DNA of 64,000 nt. Source: Mongoliitalea lutea (GTDB lineage Bacteria; Bacteroidota; Bacteroidia; Cytophagales; Cyclobacteriaceae). Below the pieces are notes generated by a model that saw nothing but the letters and a program-made list of their open reading frames with translations, was not told the origin of the DNA and did no database searches. This document shows positions 8,821-17,193 of this stretch, piece after piece. The position numbers were made by a program, and so were the translations under genes. Each line of letters opens with the position of its first letter. Positions within the stretch are counted from its first letter, which is position 1. The stretch covers positions 26,906 to 90,905 of the forward strand of contig NZ_BMYF01000022.1 of the NCBI RefSeq assembly GCF_014652135.1, in the 5' to 3' direction.

Positions 8821-9471
8821 ATGAAAAAGATTCTCTTAGCAGTTTTTGTTATGGCCTTTGCCGCCTGTTCTCCGTCCACTAAGATAACCAGATCTTGGAC
8901 CAGTCCCGATAAAAGCTATGCGGGTTATGACAACATCTTTATAGCGGTAGTCATTGGTGATATTACCAAAAGGCAAGTATTGGAAGATGATATCCATGAT
9001 AAATTGCTTAAACTCGGTATAGAGTCCACGCCAAGTAATCGGGTAATTCCTCCTAACTTTTGGAACAGCACGGATTTGACTAAAAATGAAATGATTCAGG
9101 CCATCCGAAAAGACAATAAGGATGCGGTGATGACTGTGTCATTGGTAGATGTTCAAAATGAACAGCGCTACATCCCCGGCAATATGATGATGGGCGGTCC
9201 GATGATGATGGGTCCAGGTGCTTGGGGAATGGGAGCAAACTTTGGTGGGTTTTGGGGATGGAATCATCCGATGATGATGACTCCAGGGCATATCGTCAAT
9301 GACAGAAAATATTTTATCGAAATCAATGTTTATGACACTGCATCTGAATTACTAATTTGGTCTGCACAATCGCGGACATTGAATCCTCGCTCTATGGAGA
9401 AGTTCTCTTCTGAGTTTTCAGAAATTGTTTTATTAAGAATGTTAGAAGAAGGGGTGTTGAAAACCTCTTAA
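8821..9471 (+). CDS. Lipoprotein with Met/Gly/Trp-rich loop, possibly DUF4136-like
   Basis: The ATG at 8821 is chosen because MKKILLAVFVMAFAAC is a lipoprotein signal with lipid-accepting Cys16; the in-frame TTG at 8755 would add an unsuitable leader. The product has 216 residues. The N-terminal half (TKITRSWTSPDKSYAGYDNIF) resembles small 'DUF4136-like' envelope lipoproteins. The middle is a low-complexity loop with repeated MMMGG, GPMMMGP, WGMG and HPMMM, which could bind metal or lie against the membrane. Its last four bases, TTAA, are shared with the stop of the converging gene. Confidence 0.65.
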   Translation: MKKILLAVFVMAFAACSPSTKITRSWTSPDKSYAGYDNIFIAVVIGDITKRQVLEDDIHDKLLKLGIESTPSNRVIPPNFWNSTDLTKNEMIQAIRKDNKDAVMTVSLVDVQNEQRYIPGNMMMGGPMMMGPGAWGMGANFGGFWGWNHPMMMTPGHIVNDRKYFIEINVYDTASELLIWSAQSRTLNPRSMEKFSSEFSEIVLLRMLEEGVLKTS

Positions 9472-10226
9472 TGGCTATGGTCACTCGGGAATTCCTCAAA
9501 TGTTTGAATTTTCCGGTTCTTCATAGCATTTAAGTTAATGGATAACCAAAAAACAGGGCCATGATTGATACGGATGGTTTCTGCATTCAGAGGAATGTAC
9601 CGCATGACATAGCCTAATGAGTAGGTAAAATTTGCTTTAGTTAATTGACCTAACAAGTGGGTTCGATGTTCGTATCGAAATCCACTTGTGCCAGGTCCAG
9701 TACGAAAAAGCGATTCATTCAGAAACGCCGTAGCAAATCTTGTATTAGGACTGATCAGCTCTCCAAAATTATATCTGAGCGCATTATTGAATCGCCAGCG
9801 ATTGTTGAAAGAAAATTCGTCTACCAACGATTCTGAGCCTAAGTCCTGAATAAACCGGGCATCGTATCGAAATCGAAAGCTTGTGCTTAACGGTTGGCTA
9901 GATGGAACTCTGTATACCGTCTGCATCCAAGGTCTATGTTCGGAGCGCCTTAGACGTCCTTCAGAAAAAGGGTCTCCCAATCTCAAATATCCATAACCCA
10001 CGGTAGTTACCAAGTTGTCCGATAAATTATGGAATGTCAGACCAGTACGATAAATAAAGAATAAATCGTTGACAAAGTGGGCATCATTCCAAATGGCAAG
10101 TCTATTAGAAATTTGTGTTGATGTCATTACTCCCCACCAAGTTTCATAAGCAAAAGAAACATCCCGCTGTGCATAACTGGCTGTCTGGAAACAGAGGAAT
10201 ACTAGTAAAATTCGAATTGTCTTCAT
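9468..10226 (-). CDS. DUF2490 family outer-membrane beta-barrel protein
   Basis: The product has 252 residues with a signal peptide ending at ASYAQ. Alternating aromatic and polar strands run throughout, for example RLAIWNDAHFVNDLFFIYRTG and TTVGYGYLRLG, typical of DUF2490 proteins, which are predicted outer-membrane barrels of unknown function. It ends in a convergent 4-bp overlap with the lipoprotein gene at 8821. A hairpin lies just upstream of the start. Confidence 0.75.
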   Translation of the reverse strand: MKTIRILLVFLCFQTASYAQRDVSFAYETWWGVMTSTQISNRLAIWNDAHFVNDLFFIYRTGLTFHNLSDNLVTTVGYGYLRLGDPFSEGRLRRSEHRPWMQTVYRVPSSQPLSTSFRFRYDARFIQDLGSESLVDEFSFNNRWRFNNALRYNFGELISPNTRFATAFLNESLFRTGPGTSGFRYEHRTHLLGQLTKANFTYSLGYVMRYIPLNAETIRINHGPVFWLSINLNAMKNRKIQTFEEFPSDHSH

Positions 10227-10233
10227 TAATAAT

Positions 10234-10271
10234 GGCCCAACGATTAAAATCTTTAATGGTTGGGCCTTTTT
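10234..10271 (-). terminator. Hairpin between two minus-strand genes, probable terminator
   Basis: GGCCCAAC (10234-10241) pairs with GTTGGGCC (10259-10266), extended by partial AT pairing inside. The T-run is best on the plus strand, but no plus-strand gene ends here. On the minus strand it lies behind the gene ending at 10297 and is followed by ATTATTAA, so termination of that gene is the likelier use. Confidence 0.5.
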
Positions 10272-10296
10272 ATGGATAAATTATTTTACTGCTATT

Positions 10297-11613
10297 TTAA
10301 GAGTCTTCCGTGTTTTCCTCGGATTCTACATACACTACCTCGTACATGTTTCTACCATTGACCTGCACTGGGAGATAATAGGTTTCTCCAAATCTGATAA
10401 AGGTTTTATCTCCAATTTTCACCTCTTCGCCACCTTCGGAAAGGTTTTCTACTAATGTTCCTGCGGTAGGAGGGACGACTCGGAAACCATTGGGAGTTTC
10501 TTCAAAGTAAGCACCACCCCAATAGAGATTATACTCGTTGTCTGCAACTGCAACTTTTTCGAAATTATCTGGGATTGACCTCACTTCAGCTCCAATAGGT
10601 GCTGGAACTACTACATATCCTTCGTCATCTCTTTGGTAAAATACTCCATCAACATAATGGTATTCATTGATGACATTTGTCACATTCGTAATGTTCGTAA
10701 TATTGGTTTCATTAATAATGTTTGTTTCATTGACCACATTGACCACTTGCGCTTGCGGTGGAAGCATGGGTGTATGAAAGCCCCATGGATGCCACATAGG
10801 TCCCCAAAACATTGGTCTAAAAGGAAACCAGAAAAATGCATGCATGGAATAAATGCGGAAGCCACCCCACATGAAGGGAGGACGCATCATCATGGGATGC
10901 ATTACATTCACCCGGACAAATGTATTTCGCTGGGCATTAATATTGATTTGATTATTATTACCAATATTAATATTGTTACCACCTCCCGGCCTGCTAGGAC
11001 GATTATTGATGTTATTGTTGGGATTTCTATCTCTATTTCCAGTCGTATTTCTATCTCCTCTGTTACCGACTGTTTCATTTCTATTTCCACTCGTATTTCG
11101 GTCTCCACGATTACCTGTGTTTCCTCTGTCCACAGTATTTCGGTCATTTCGAGTAGCATTCCCTCTATCCAAATTCCCTCGATCAATGGCTGCACGATCC
11201 CTTTGCTGTCTGTTGTCACTGATAGAGCGGTCTTGTCTACCCGGTTGAGCGCTAGGTCTTCTGTCCTGTTGGCGTTGGGCACCTCCTGTGATAGACCCTT
11301 GCGATGGTCTGGAGGGAGACATGCCAGGATTGGAAGGTCTATTAGCGCCTTGAGTACTTGGATTTCGACCGGGTTGCATGGCTCCTCTATTGGTAGGTGG
11401 AGCACTTGGTCTGGATGGTGCCGCCGCTGGTCTTGTTGGTGCCCCACCTCTGTTCATGTTAGTTGGTGCTCCTCGGGAAGCTGCTGCACCTGATGCCCTG
11501 CCCGTGGATGGATGATTCATTCGTTGGGCAAAGTTCTGAGTAGGTTCCAAAAACAGGATGGTAATAATGCAACCTATAAAATAAAACTTGAAGTATTTAT
11601 TGGAAAAGTTCAT
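10297..11613 (-). CDS. Secreted low-complexity protein with DUF6515-type C-terminus
   Basis: Start chosen at ATG 11613, which gives a clean signal peptide (MNFSNKYFKFYFIGC...NFAQ); ATG 11625 is an alternative four codons earlier. The product has about 438 residues. Residues 30-210 are Pro/Ala-rich and then Arg/Asn/Gly-rich with many NRGDRN-like repeats. A Met/Trp/Phe/His-rich patch follows (HPMMMRPPFMWGG, FWGPMWHPWGFHTP), then an Asn/Ile/Thr-rich stretch. The last 110 residues alternate Tyr/Val/Pro motifs (GVFYQRDDEGYVVVPAPIGA) as in DUF6515 proteins, of unknown role. It follows the DUF2092-like gene with one base between stop and start, so they are probably co-transcribed. Confidence 0.7.
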   Translation of the reverse strand: MNFSNKYFKFYFIGCIITILFLEPTQNFAQRMNHPSTGRASGAAASRGAPTNMNRGGAPTRPAAAPSRPSAPPTNRGAMQPGRNPSTQGANRPSNPGMSPSRPSQGSITGGAQRQQDRRPSAQPGRQDRSISDNRQQRDRAAIDRGNLDRGNATRNDRNTVDRGNTGNRGDRNTSGNRNETVGNRGDRNTTGNRDRNPNNNINNRPSRPGGGNNINIGNNNQININAQRNTFVRVNVMHPMMMRPPFMWGGFRIYSMHAFFWFPFRPMFWGPMWHPWGFHTPMLPPQAQVVNVVNETNIINETNITNITNVTNVINEYHYVDGVFYQRDDEGYVVVPAPIGAEVRSIPDNFEKVAVADNEYNLYWGGAYFEETPNGFRVVPPTAGTLVENLSEGGEEVKIGDKTFIRFGETYYLPVQVNGRNMYEVVYVESEENTEDS

Positions 11614-11614
11614 A

Positions 11615-12364
11615 TCAGTTTTCATTGGAATAGGTGGATGATTTGGAAAGTATCTGCATACGGGTAGCCGTTTCAGGAACGGTAAAGTCAAAAATGGCAT
11701 CCGGTAAATCAGGATTCAATACCCAATTCGAGAAAACACCTTCAAATTGCAAAGTATGAGAAGATTGTAAATCGTGAATCACATAGCGCAGGGGTAGGGT
11801 AAAGGTATCATTGCTAAACCATATTTGTACATTGGTTTCTTCTCCGTAAGCAACGATATGATGCGCCTGCTTCCCCTCGAGTTTTACCAGCCCCATGTAG
11901 CTGATGGTATGATGTGTTTCGATCAAATCATCAGTAAAGGCCGGATAAAAGAAGTCTGCAGCAGGAAACTCTATATCATATTCCTGATTAACGAAATCGA
12001 TAGCATCTGGTATGTTTTCTGGTGTTTCAATAAACCCATATTGATTGGTGGTAAGATTGTAGAATAACAAGAGATCACCATGATGCCAGATTCCCAACTG
12101 CCCTTCCTTAGACTCAGTGCGAATATGCATTTTATCTGGGCCAACCATGTAAACTTCATGCGAACGAAACGCTTTTGTCAATCCTTTATCTTCTACCCAT
12201 TCATCCTGAGAGGTGAAAACATGAAATTGACAGGATTTAAGTTCTCCCAATAAATCACTCATACGATCCAAGAGTAAAACGGCTTGATGGTCCACTTGCT
12301 GGGCTTGAAGGTAGGAAAATAGCCAACCTAAATAACAAAGGTTTGTAAGTATGATTTTTTTCAT
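11615..12364 (-). CDS. DUF2092-type periplasmic protein (LolA-like fold)
   Basis: Start set at ATG 12364, which begins MKKIILTNLCYLGWLFSYLQAQQ, a signal peptide; the longer frame from 12412 adds an implausible leader. The product has about 249 residues. Features of the DUF2092/LolA-like group are visible: VYMVGPDKMHIRTESKEG, LLFYNLTTNQYGFIETP and the final QFEGVFSNWVLNPDLPDAIF. Such proteins are thought to bind hydrophobic ligands in the periplasm. It is directly upstream of the DUF6515-type gene in the same operon. Confidence 0.7.
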   Translation of the reverse strand: MKKIILTNLCYLGWLFSYLQAQQVDHQAVLLLDRMSDLLGELKSCQFHVFTSQDEWVEDKGLTKAFRSHEVYMVGPDKMHIRTESKEGQLGIWHHGDLLLFYNLTTNQYGFIETPENIPDAIDFVNQEYDIEFPAADFFYPAFTDDLIETHHTISYMGLVKLEGKQAHHIVAYGEETNVQIWFSNDTFTLPLRYVIHDLQSSHTLQFEGVFSNWVLNPDLPDAIFDFTVPETATRMQILSKSSTYSNEN

Positions 12365-12535
12365 AAGCTTTTTTGTAAAAATCTTGAAATTATGCGGTAA
12401 AAGGATTTTCAAACTTGTGGAAGTAAAAATAAATTAAATTTTAAAGAATCGGGGTAGGCTTTGCCAATATTTCTGGAATTTGTGCAAGCCTTAAAATAAA
12501 ATTCTCTTAATTTGTACAAATTTTAAAACAGAATT

Positions 12536-13177
12536 ATGAAGATTTATTTTTGGACCATGGCTGTTTTCATCGGCTTGCTTTTTGTTTCCTGCCTACCCAG
12601 CAATCGGCCGGATGATATCAGTGACCTCGCTGTAGTCTACACCAACTTCAATCCGGAGTTTCAATTCAATCAAGGGACCACCTATGCGTTACCGCCAAAT
12701 GTCATCATTTTGACTTCTGAGGGGGTGACTCCCGGAGAGCGTCCACCTACCTTGGATTTTGTAGCCAATCAGCAGTTATTGAATGTGATGCGAAACAATA
12801 TGAATGCTAGAGGATTTACTCTGGTCAATATCCAAAATCAACCTGATTTTATTCTTTTTCCAACGGTCACAACCGAGGGTAGAGAAATTTTATTTGATTA
12901 TGACTCCCAGTTTTGGACATGGTGGTTTCCCGAATTAGGACCTGGCATAAGATTCCAGTATCCCAATTTTAGCCCTTTGATTAATAATTCATTCAATACG
13001 GGAACTTTGTTGATGCAATTGGTCGACAATAGAAACCGCACCTCTAATGCACCGCTTCCGGTTCATTGGGTGGGAGTAGTTAACATGGGATTAAGCCAAT
13101 CCCTTTCTGACAACACCACACGTGCCATCCAGGGTATCAATCAAGCTTTTAATCAAACACCAGCTATCTCCAGGTAA
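12536..13177 (+). CDS. DUF4136 family lipoprotein
   Basis: The product has 213 residues. The signal sequence ends LLFVSC with lipid-accepting Cys19. The body (YTNFNPEFQFNQGTTYALP ... NMNARGFTLVNIQNQPDFIL) is typical of DUF4136 lipoproteins, whose function is unknown. It is the first gene of a probable three-gene plus-strand operon with the barrel gene at 13180 (2-bp gap) and the gene at 13800. Confidence 0.8.
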   Translation: MKIYFWTMAVFIGLLFVSCLPSNRPDDISDLAVVYTNFNPEFQFNQGTTYALPPNVIILTSEGVTPGERPPTLDFVANQQLLNVMRNNMNARGFTLVNIQNQPDFILFPTVTTEGREILFDYDSQFWTWWFPELGPGIRFQYPNFSPLINNSFNTGTLLMQLVDNRNRTSNAPLPVHWVGVVNMGLSQSLSDNTTRAIQGINQAFNQTPAISR

Positions 13178-13179
13178 TC

Positions 13180-13782
13180 ATGAGGAATATATTGATCATT
13201 TTCGTTTTTTTAGTAGTTGTCGCTGTACCTTTTAGTGTGCAAGCACAAAATGGATCTATCATTGCCATCAATTATGCTCCCGCTTTGCCTTTGGGGAATA
13301 CCGCTAACTTCGCATCCAATTTTACAGGTAGGGGAGTGAGTTTTGAAACGTATTTTATGAAAACCAAAAACTCCGGTTTTGGGATTGAACTTGTTACCAA
13401 TGGGTTTGCAGATAAGCGGAGTAATGAAAGCGTCCATGCAGGCACTGTAACTGTGACAGGGAATCAGTTCAGAGCTGGTTCAGCTACCTCCATTATGCCA
13501 ACCTACATATTTGTGATAGGTGACAATAGTACCTTTAAACCCTTTCTTTCCTTGGGTACAGGTTTGAGCTTTTTGACGCATCAACGGGACATGGGCATTT
13601 TCGTCCAACGGGAAACGGCCACACATGTAGCTGTAAGACCTGAAGTGGGAGCAATGTTTAAAATCAGTGATTATGTAGGGATCAAGGTTTCTTCAAAATA
13701 TTATCAAACCTTCGGAAGTGAGGCCATAGATGCGCAGTCGTTTATAGGCTTCAATCTTGGTTTTGTAATGCTCAATTTCTAA
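13180..13782 (+). CDS. Outer-membrane beta-barrel family protein
   Basis: The product has 200 residues with a signal peptide ending VQAQ. Amphipathic strands and glycine turns are visible (IIAINYAPALPLGNTANF, FKPFLSLGTGLSFLTHQRD), and the C-terminus is hydrophobic, LGFVMLNF, ending in Phe as in barrels folded by BamA. It is probably an eight-stranded OmpX/OmpA-like barrel; the ligand is unknown. It starts 2 bp after the DUF4136 gene. Confidence 0.65.
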   Translation: MRNILIIFVFLVVVAVPFSVQAQNGSIIAINYAPALPLGNTANFASNFTGRGVSFETYFMKTKNSGFGIELVTNGFADKRSNESVHAGTVTVTGNQFRAGSATSIMPTYIFVIGDNSTFKPFLSLGTGLSFLTHQRDMGIFVQRETATHVAVRPEVGAMFKISDYVGIKVSSKYYQTFGSEAIDAQSFIGFNLGFVMLNF

Positions 13783-13799
13783 CCTATAATCATATTTCT

Positions 13800-14267
13800 A
13801 TGAAAAAGCAGGTTCTTATTCTTGTAATTTTAGTGATTTCCCCCTTTGTTAGCTGGGCACAAGGTTCTGTTTCAGATGAAATCGTCTTAATCCAAAGTGC
13901 TTTTGGTATGGAAAAAAGAGCCTTGGTAGAAGACTATATGGGTTTTGCTAAAACCTCCCAATTTTGGATGGTCTACGAAAGTTATGAAGCAGAACGCAGA
14001 GCTTTGATCAAGCAGCGGATTTTGACGATCAACGATTATTTGGAAAGTTTTGAAAGGTTGACCGATGCGGATGCCAACCGTATCGCCCGTGCAATTATTG
14101 CGAATAATATATCTATTGCCAATTTGCAAAAGCGTTATCACAAGCGCTTTAATAAAGTTGTTTCTCCTACAGAAACTGCGAAGTTTATGCAGCTGGATTC
14201 GTTTATTCAGAATACGATTCTTTTAGCTATGGCGGAGAGTTTGCCGTTTACTGGGGAAAAGAAGTGA
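13800..14267 (+). CDS. Secreted hypothetical protein
   Basis: The product has 155 residues with a signal peptide (MKKQVLILVILVISPFVSWAQ). The mature part is mainly helical and charged (FGMEKRALVEDYMGFAKTSQFWMVYESYEAERRALIKQRI), resembling small periplasmic helical-bundle proteins. I do not recognise the family with confidence. It follows the barrel gene by 17 bp and probably shares its transcript. Confidence 0.6.
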   Translation: MKKQVLILVILVISPFVSWAQGSVSDEIVLIQSAFGMEKRALVEDYMGFAKTSQFWMVYESYEAERRALIKQRILTINDYLESFERLTDADANRIARAIIANNISIANLQKRYHKRFNKVVSPTETAKFMQLDSFIQNTILLAMAESLPFTGEKK

Positions 14268-14302
14268 TTTAGTATAGCAACAATAAAAGAATATTCAGAA
14301 CT

Positions 14303-15385
14303 TTAGTTCATAGGAACTTTATAAATAAAGGCATTAACATTCATACCTGCACCGACTGATGCAAATACTAACGTATCTCCAGGTTTTATTTCCTGTCCTT
14401 CCATTTCTCCTCTGATAATGATATCATATAATACAGGAACTGTTGCAACTGAATTGTTTCCTATTTTTGAAATAATCATAGGCATCACCTCTCTCGGCCA
14501 TTCTTTATGACCAAAAAGCTTGAATGTCCGTTCCAAAATCGCAGCATCCATTTTGGCATTGGCCTGATGAATCAATACTTTGTTGATATCTGAAATATCC
14601 AATCCAGCTTTCTCAATGGTTTCTTTTACCAAAATCGGCACCGTGCTGATGGCATACTCATACAGCTTTCGACCATTCATTTTGATAAACAAGGTGTCAT
14701 CTTGATAATCAGAGGAATAAGAAACACCCATATTCAACAAATGTGCATGGTTAAGCGTGTCAGTTCTCGTCTTATGGGTTAGGATCCCAATGGCCTTATC
14801 CGTTTCAATCCCTTCTACGACCACAGCACCTGCACCATCCGAATAAATCATGGCATCAATGTCATGCGGATCTGCAATTCTGGACAAATTCTCTGTGCCG
14901 ATCACTAAGGCACGTCTGGCATCACCGGACTTGATAAAATAATCCGCTTGGATCATTCCTTGAACCCATCCTGGACAACCAAAAGGTAGATCATAGGCCA
15001 CACAGTCCGGATTGGCGATCTGCAACAAATGCTTGATCCGGGAAGCAAGGGTAGGGACCATGTCCACCTTACGATTATGATCCTGTAAGTCCCCGAAATT
15101 GTGAGCTACAATGATATAGTCTAATGATTCTTTATCAATACCTGCGTTTGCAATCGCTTCCTGAGCTGCAAAAAAGCCCATATCGGAAGTATTCAAATGG
15201 GAGGGAAGATACCTGCGCTCTTCTATTTCGGTGATTTCCTGAAGTTTCTTGACAATATCCTCGTTCGCTTTGGGAAATTTCTCCCCCTTCTCATTTAAAA
15301 ACTCATTGGATAAAAAATCTTCATTCTTAACAATCAGTTCCGGCAAATACTTGCCAGAACCGATGATAACAGTTTTAATCGGCAT
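14303..15385 (-). CDS. 3-oxoacyl-ACP synthase III-like ketosynthase (FabH family)
   Basis: The product has 360 residues, slightly longer than FabH (about 320). The catalytic triad is visible: Cys137 in DLPFGCPGWVQGM, His273 in LIHQANAKM and Asn310 in IGNNSVATVP. FabH enzymes condense acyl-CoA with malonyl-ACP. The extended N-terminus (NEDFLSNEFLNEKGEKFPK) and the PFGCPGW site differ from housekeeping FabH, so it may prime a special lipid or pigment pathway, or be a second FabH. No acyl carrier protein or other fatty-acid gene is adjacent, so the substrate cannot be named. Confidence 0.85.
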   Translation of the reverse strand: MPIKTVIIGSGKYLPELIVKNEDFLSNEFLNEKGEKFPKANEDIVKKLQEITEIEERRYLPSHLNTSDMGFFAAQEAIANAGIDKESLDYIIVAHNFGDLQDHNRKVDMVPTLASRIKHLLQIANPDCVAYDLPFGCPGWVQGMIQADYFIKSGDARRALVIGTENLSRIADPHDIDAMIYSDGAGAVVVEGIETDKAIGILTHKTRTDTLNHAHLLNMGVSYSSDYQDDTLFIKMNGRKLYEYAISTVPILVKETIEKAGLDISDINKVLIHQANAKMDAAILERTFKLFGHKEWPREVMPMIISKIGNNSVATVPVLYDIIIRGEMEGQEIKPGDTLVFASVGAGMNVNAFIYKVPMN

Positions 15386-15508
15386 AAATTATAATTCCTT
15401 TGGTGATTTTTATAGCTTTGTAAGTTACGCAATAAAACTAAATTGCATTACAGGTTTTCGAATAAATTCTTTAAATCTTTAGCAAGTTTCTAAATTAAGA
15501 GTCAAATT

Positions 15509-16102
15509 ATGCCAAATAAATTATTTCTAATATTCATTTTTACCAAATTACTTTCCTTTGAGACATTTGCCCAATCGAAGCAACAATACGATATTTCAAT
15601 TGCTGGCATTTCCATAGGAGAGATGACTGCTGAAAAAAAACCGCAGGGAGAAGAGGTCATGTACCAGTTGAAAAGCAATGTGAGTTTTTGGTTTTTTGGA
15701 AAAATCAATTTGGAGTACCAGACCCTATCGGTGTATAAAAACAATAAACTTATTCGCTCCGATGTAAACTCAAGTACCAATAAAGGAGATTTCAAGAGTA
15801 AAATTCGATATAATACGGATCAATACGATGTAAAAGCTACGAATTACAAATTTGAATTGGATACGGCCTATACCCGCCCCTTATTCTTTAGTTCAGTCTC
15901 CTTTTTTTTTGACGAGCCTGTGAATGTAAATGAATTTATTGCGGAATCTTATGGTATTATTAGCCCTATTAAAAAGGTAAAAGACTACTACGAAGTTCAA
16001 GTAAATGGTAATACCAATCGCTATTATTACATCGATGGCAAACTTGATCGTGCCGTGATGGAGTTTCCCATAAAAAATTATGTAGTTAAACGAAAGAAAT
16101 AA
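15509..16102 (+). CDS. DUF6134 family secreted protein
   Basis: The product has 197 residues with a signal peptide ending FETFAQ. The sequence (QYDISIAGISIGEMTAEKK, SNVSFWFFGKINLEYQTLS, FFDEPVNVNEFIAESYG) matches the pattern of DUF6134 proteins, which are periplasmic beta-rich proteins of unknown role. It stands alone, divergent from the FabH-like gene, and is followed by the repeat island. Confidence 0.7.
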   Translation: MPNKLFLIFIFTKLLSFETFAQSKQQYDISIAGISIGEMTAEKKPQGEEVMYQLKSNVSFWFFGKINLEYQTLSVYKNNKLIRSDVNSSTNKGDFKSKIRYNTDQYDVKATNYKFELDTAYTRPLFFSSVSFFFDEPVNVNEFIAESYGIISPIKKVKDYYEVQVNGNTNRYYYIDGKLDRAVMEFPIKNYVVKRKK

Positions 16103-17193
16103 TATTATTTGTTTGAGCTTTTTATCAAAATCGGCCAGGCTGTCCTAGATTTATAATTCTTAAAGTTCAACTGTCCACGAATGGCACTATTTACACGAAA
16201 AATAAATGCAAAAGGTAATAAGAAGGAAGTAAAAAGGGAGGTCTCCGCCACTTAAGCTTCCACTCTCCCTTAAAATTATTTCTACCTTAGATCTACTTTA
16301 TTTCTACCTTATTTCAATAGTACTCAAATACGTATTTCTAAGACAAATCAAGTCCAATGTCTAGCGTCTTATGTCTAATATCTAAAAATCAGCTCGCTAG
16401 CTCGCAATTGCACGAAGTTCTCCAACATCAGTAGATAATAAGGATTTGCAATCCTCTAAAGGGATTAGTTTTTATAGGAATTTATTAGCTGCAATTTGGA
16501 CTTAATTTATTGATGCTCTTTGCTTTCATTGTCGTTACTTTTGTCATTGCCACAAAAGTAACCAAAAAGGCTAGTCAGAAAAATCCTTCCGCCCGCAGGG
16601 CCCACGCCGGCGCAGTTTTCTGACGTCCCACCCGCAGCAGTACTACCTGCGATTGTTGGAAAAAGAAGCGTAAAGAACCTTATATCTATACAATAATCAA
16701 TCTGTATCAAATCTGTTTAATCTCTTTTATCTGTGAGAGGTTTGCGAGAGTTTTCCGGTTTTCTGACGTCCCACCCGCAACAGTACTACCAGCAATTGGA
16801 GTTATAAGCTGTCCACAAATGGTACTAATTACACGAAAAATAAAGGCATAAGGTAATAAGGAGAAAGGAAAAATGGAGGTCTCCGCTACTAAAACTCTAA
16901 CTCTCCCTTAAAATTATTTCAACCTTATATCTACTTTATTTCTACCTTATTTCAATAGTACTCAAATACGTATTTCTAAGACAAATCAAGTCTAATGTCT
17001 GGCGTCTAATGTCTAATGTCTATTTCAATTTATTTCTACTTTATTTCAATAGTACTCAAATACGTTTTTCTAAGGCAAATCAAGTCTAGCGTTCCACGAA
17101 AATCTGTCTTGCTTCTTGATTATTGACTCTAATCTCTCGCTTCTCATCTCTCGTCTCTAGCATCTCGCATCTCGTCTCTCGCTTCTATAACTT
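16103..17193. repeat. Non-coding island of duplicated repeats
   Basis: About 1.1 kb. A block of about 210 bp at 16172-16389 recurs at 16809-17019 with small differences, and its end recurs again at 17031-17090 (shared core CAATAGTACTCAAATACG). A 40-bp GC-rich piece at 16616-16655 (CTGACGTCCCACCCGCA core) recurs at 16759-16798. An inverted repeat with 11-bp arms, GTTACTTTTGT ... ACAAAAGTAAC, lies at 16534-16562. The end (about 17125-17190) is a run of near-identical TCTCGCTTCT/ATCTCGTCTC words. No gene is supported; the minus-strand 67-codon frame over 16507-16710 is a product of the repeats. Confidence 0.8.

Noticed and set aside
10908..11447. 179-codon minus-strand frame within the same gene
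   Set aside because: Alternative frame of the repeat tract with no signal peptide or recognisable domain.
10633..11493. 286-codon plus-strand frame opposite the DUF6515-type gene
   Set aside because: It is the antisense reading of an Arg/Asn/Gly repeat; the product is Ser/Ile/Trp low-complexity with no family features, and the minus-strand gene has a signal peptide and a conserved end.
16507..16710. 67-codon minus-strand frame in the repeat island
   Set aside because: Covers the inverted repeat and GC-rich repeat segment; no start context or protein-like composition.
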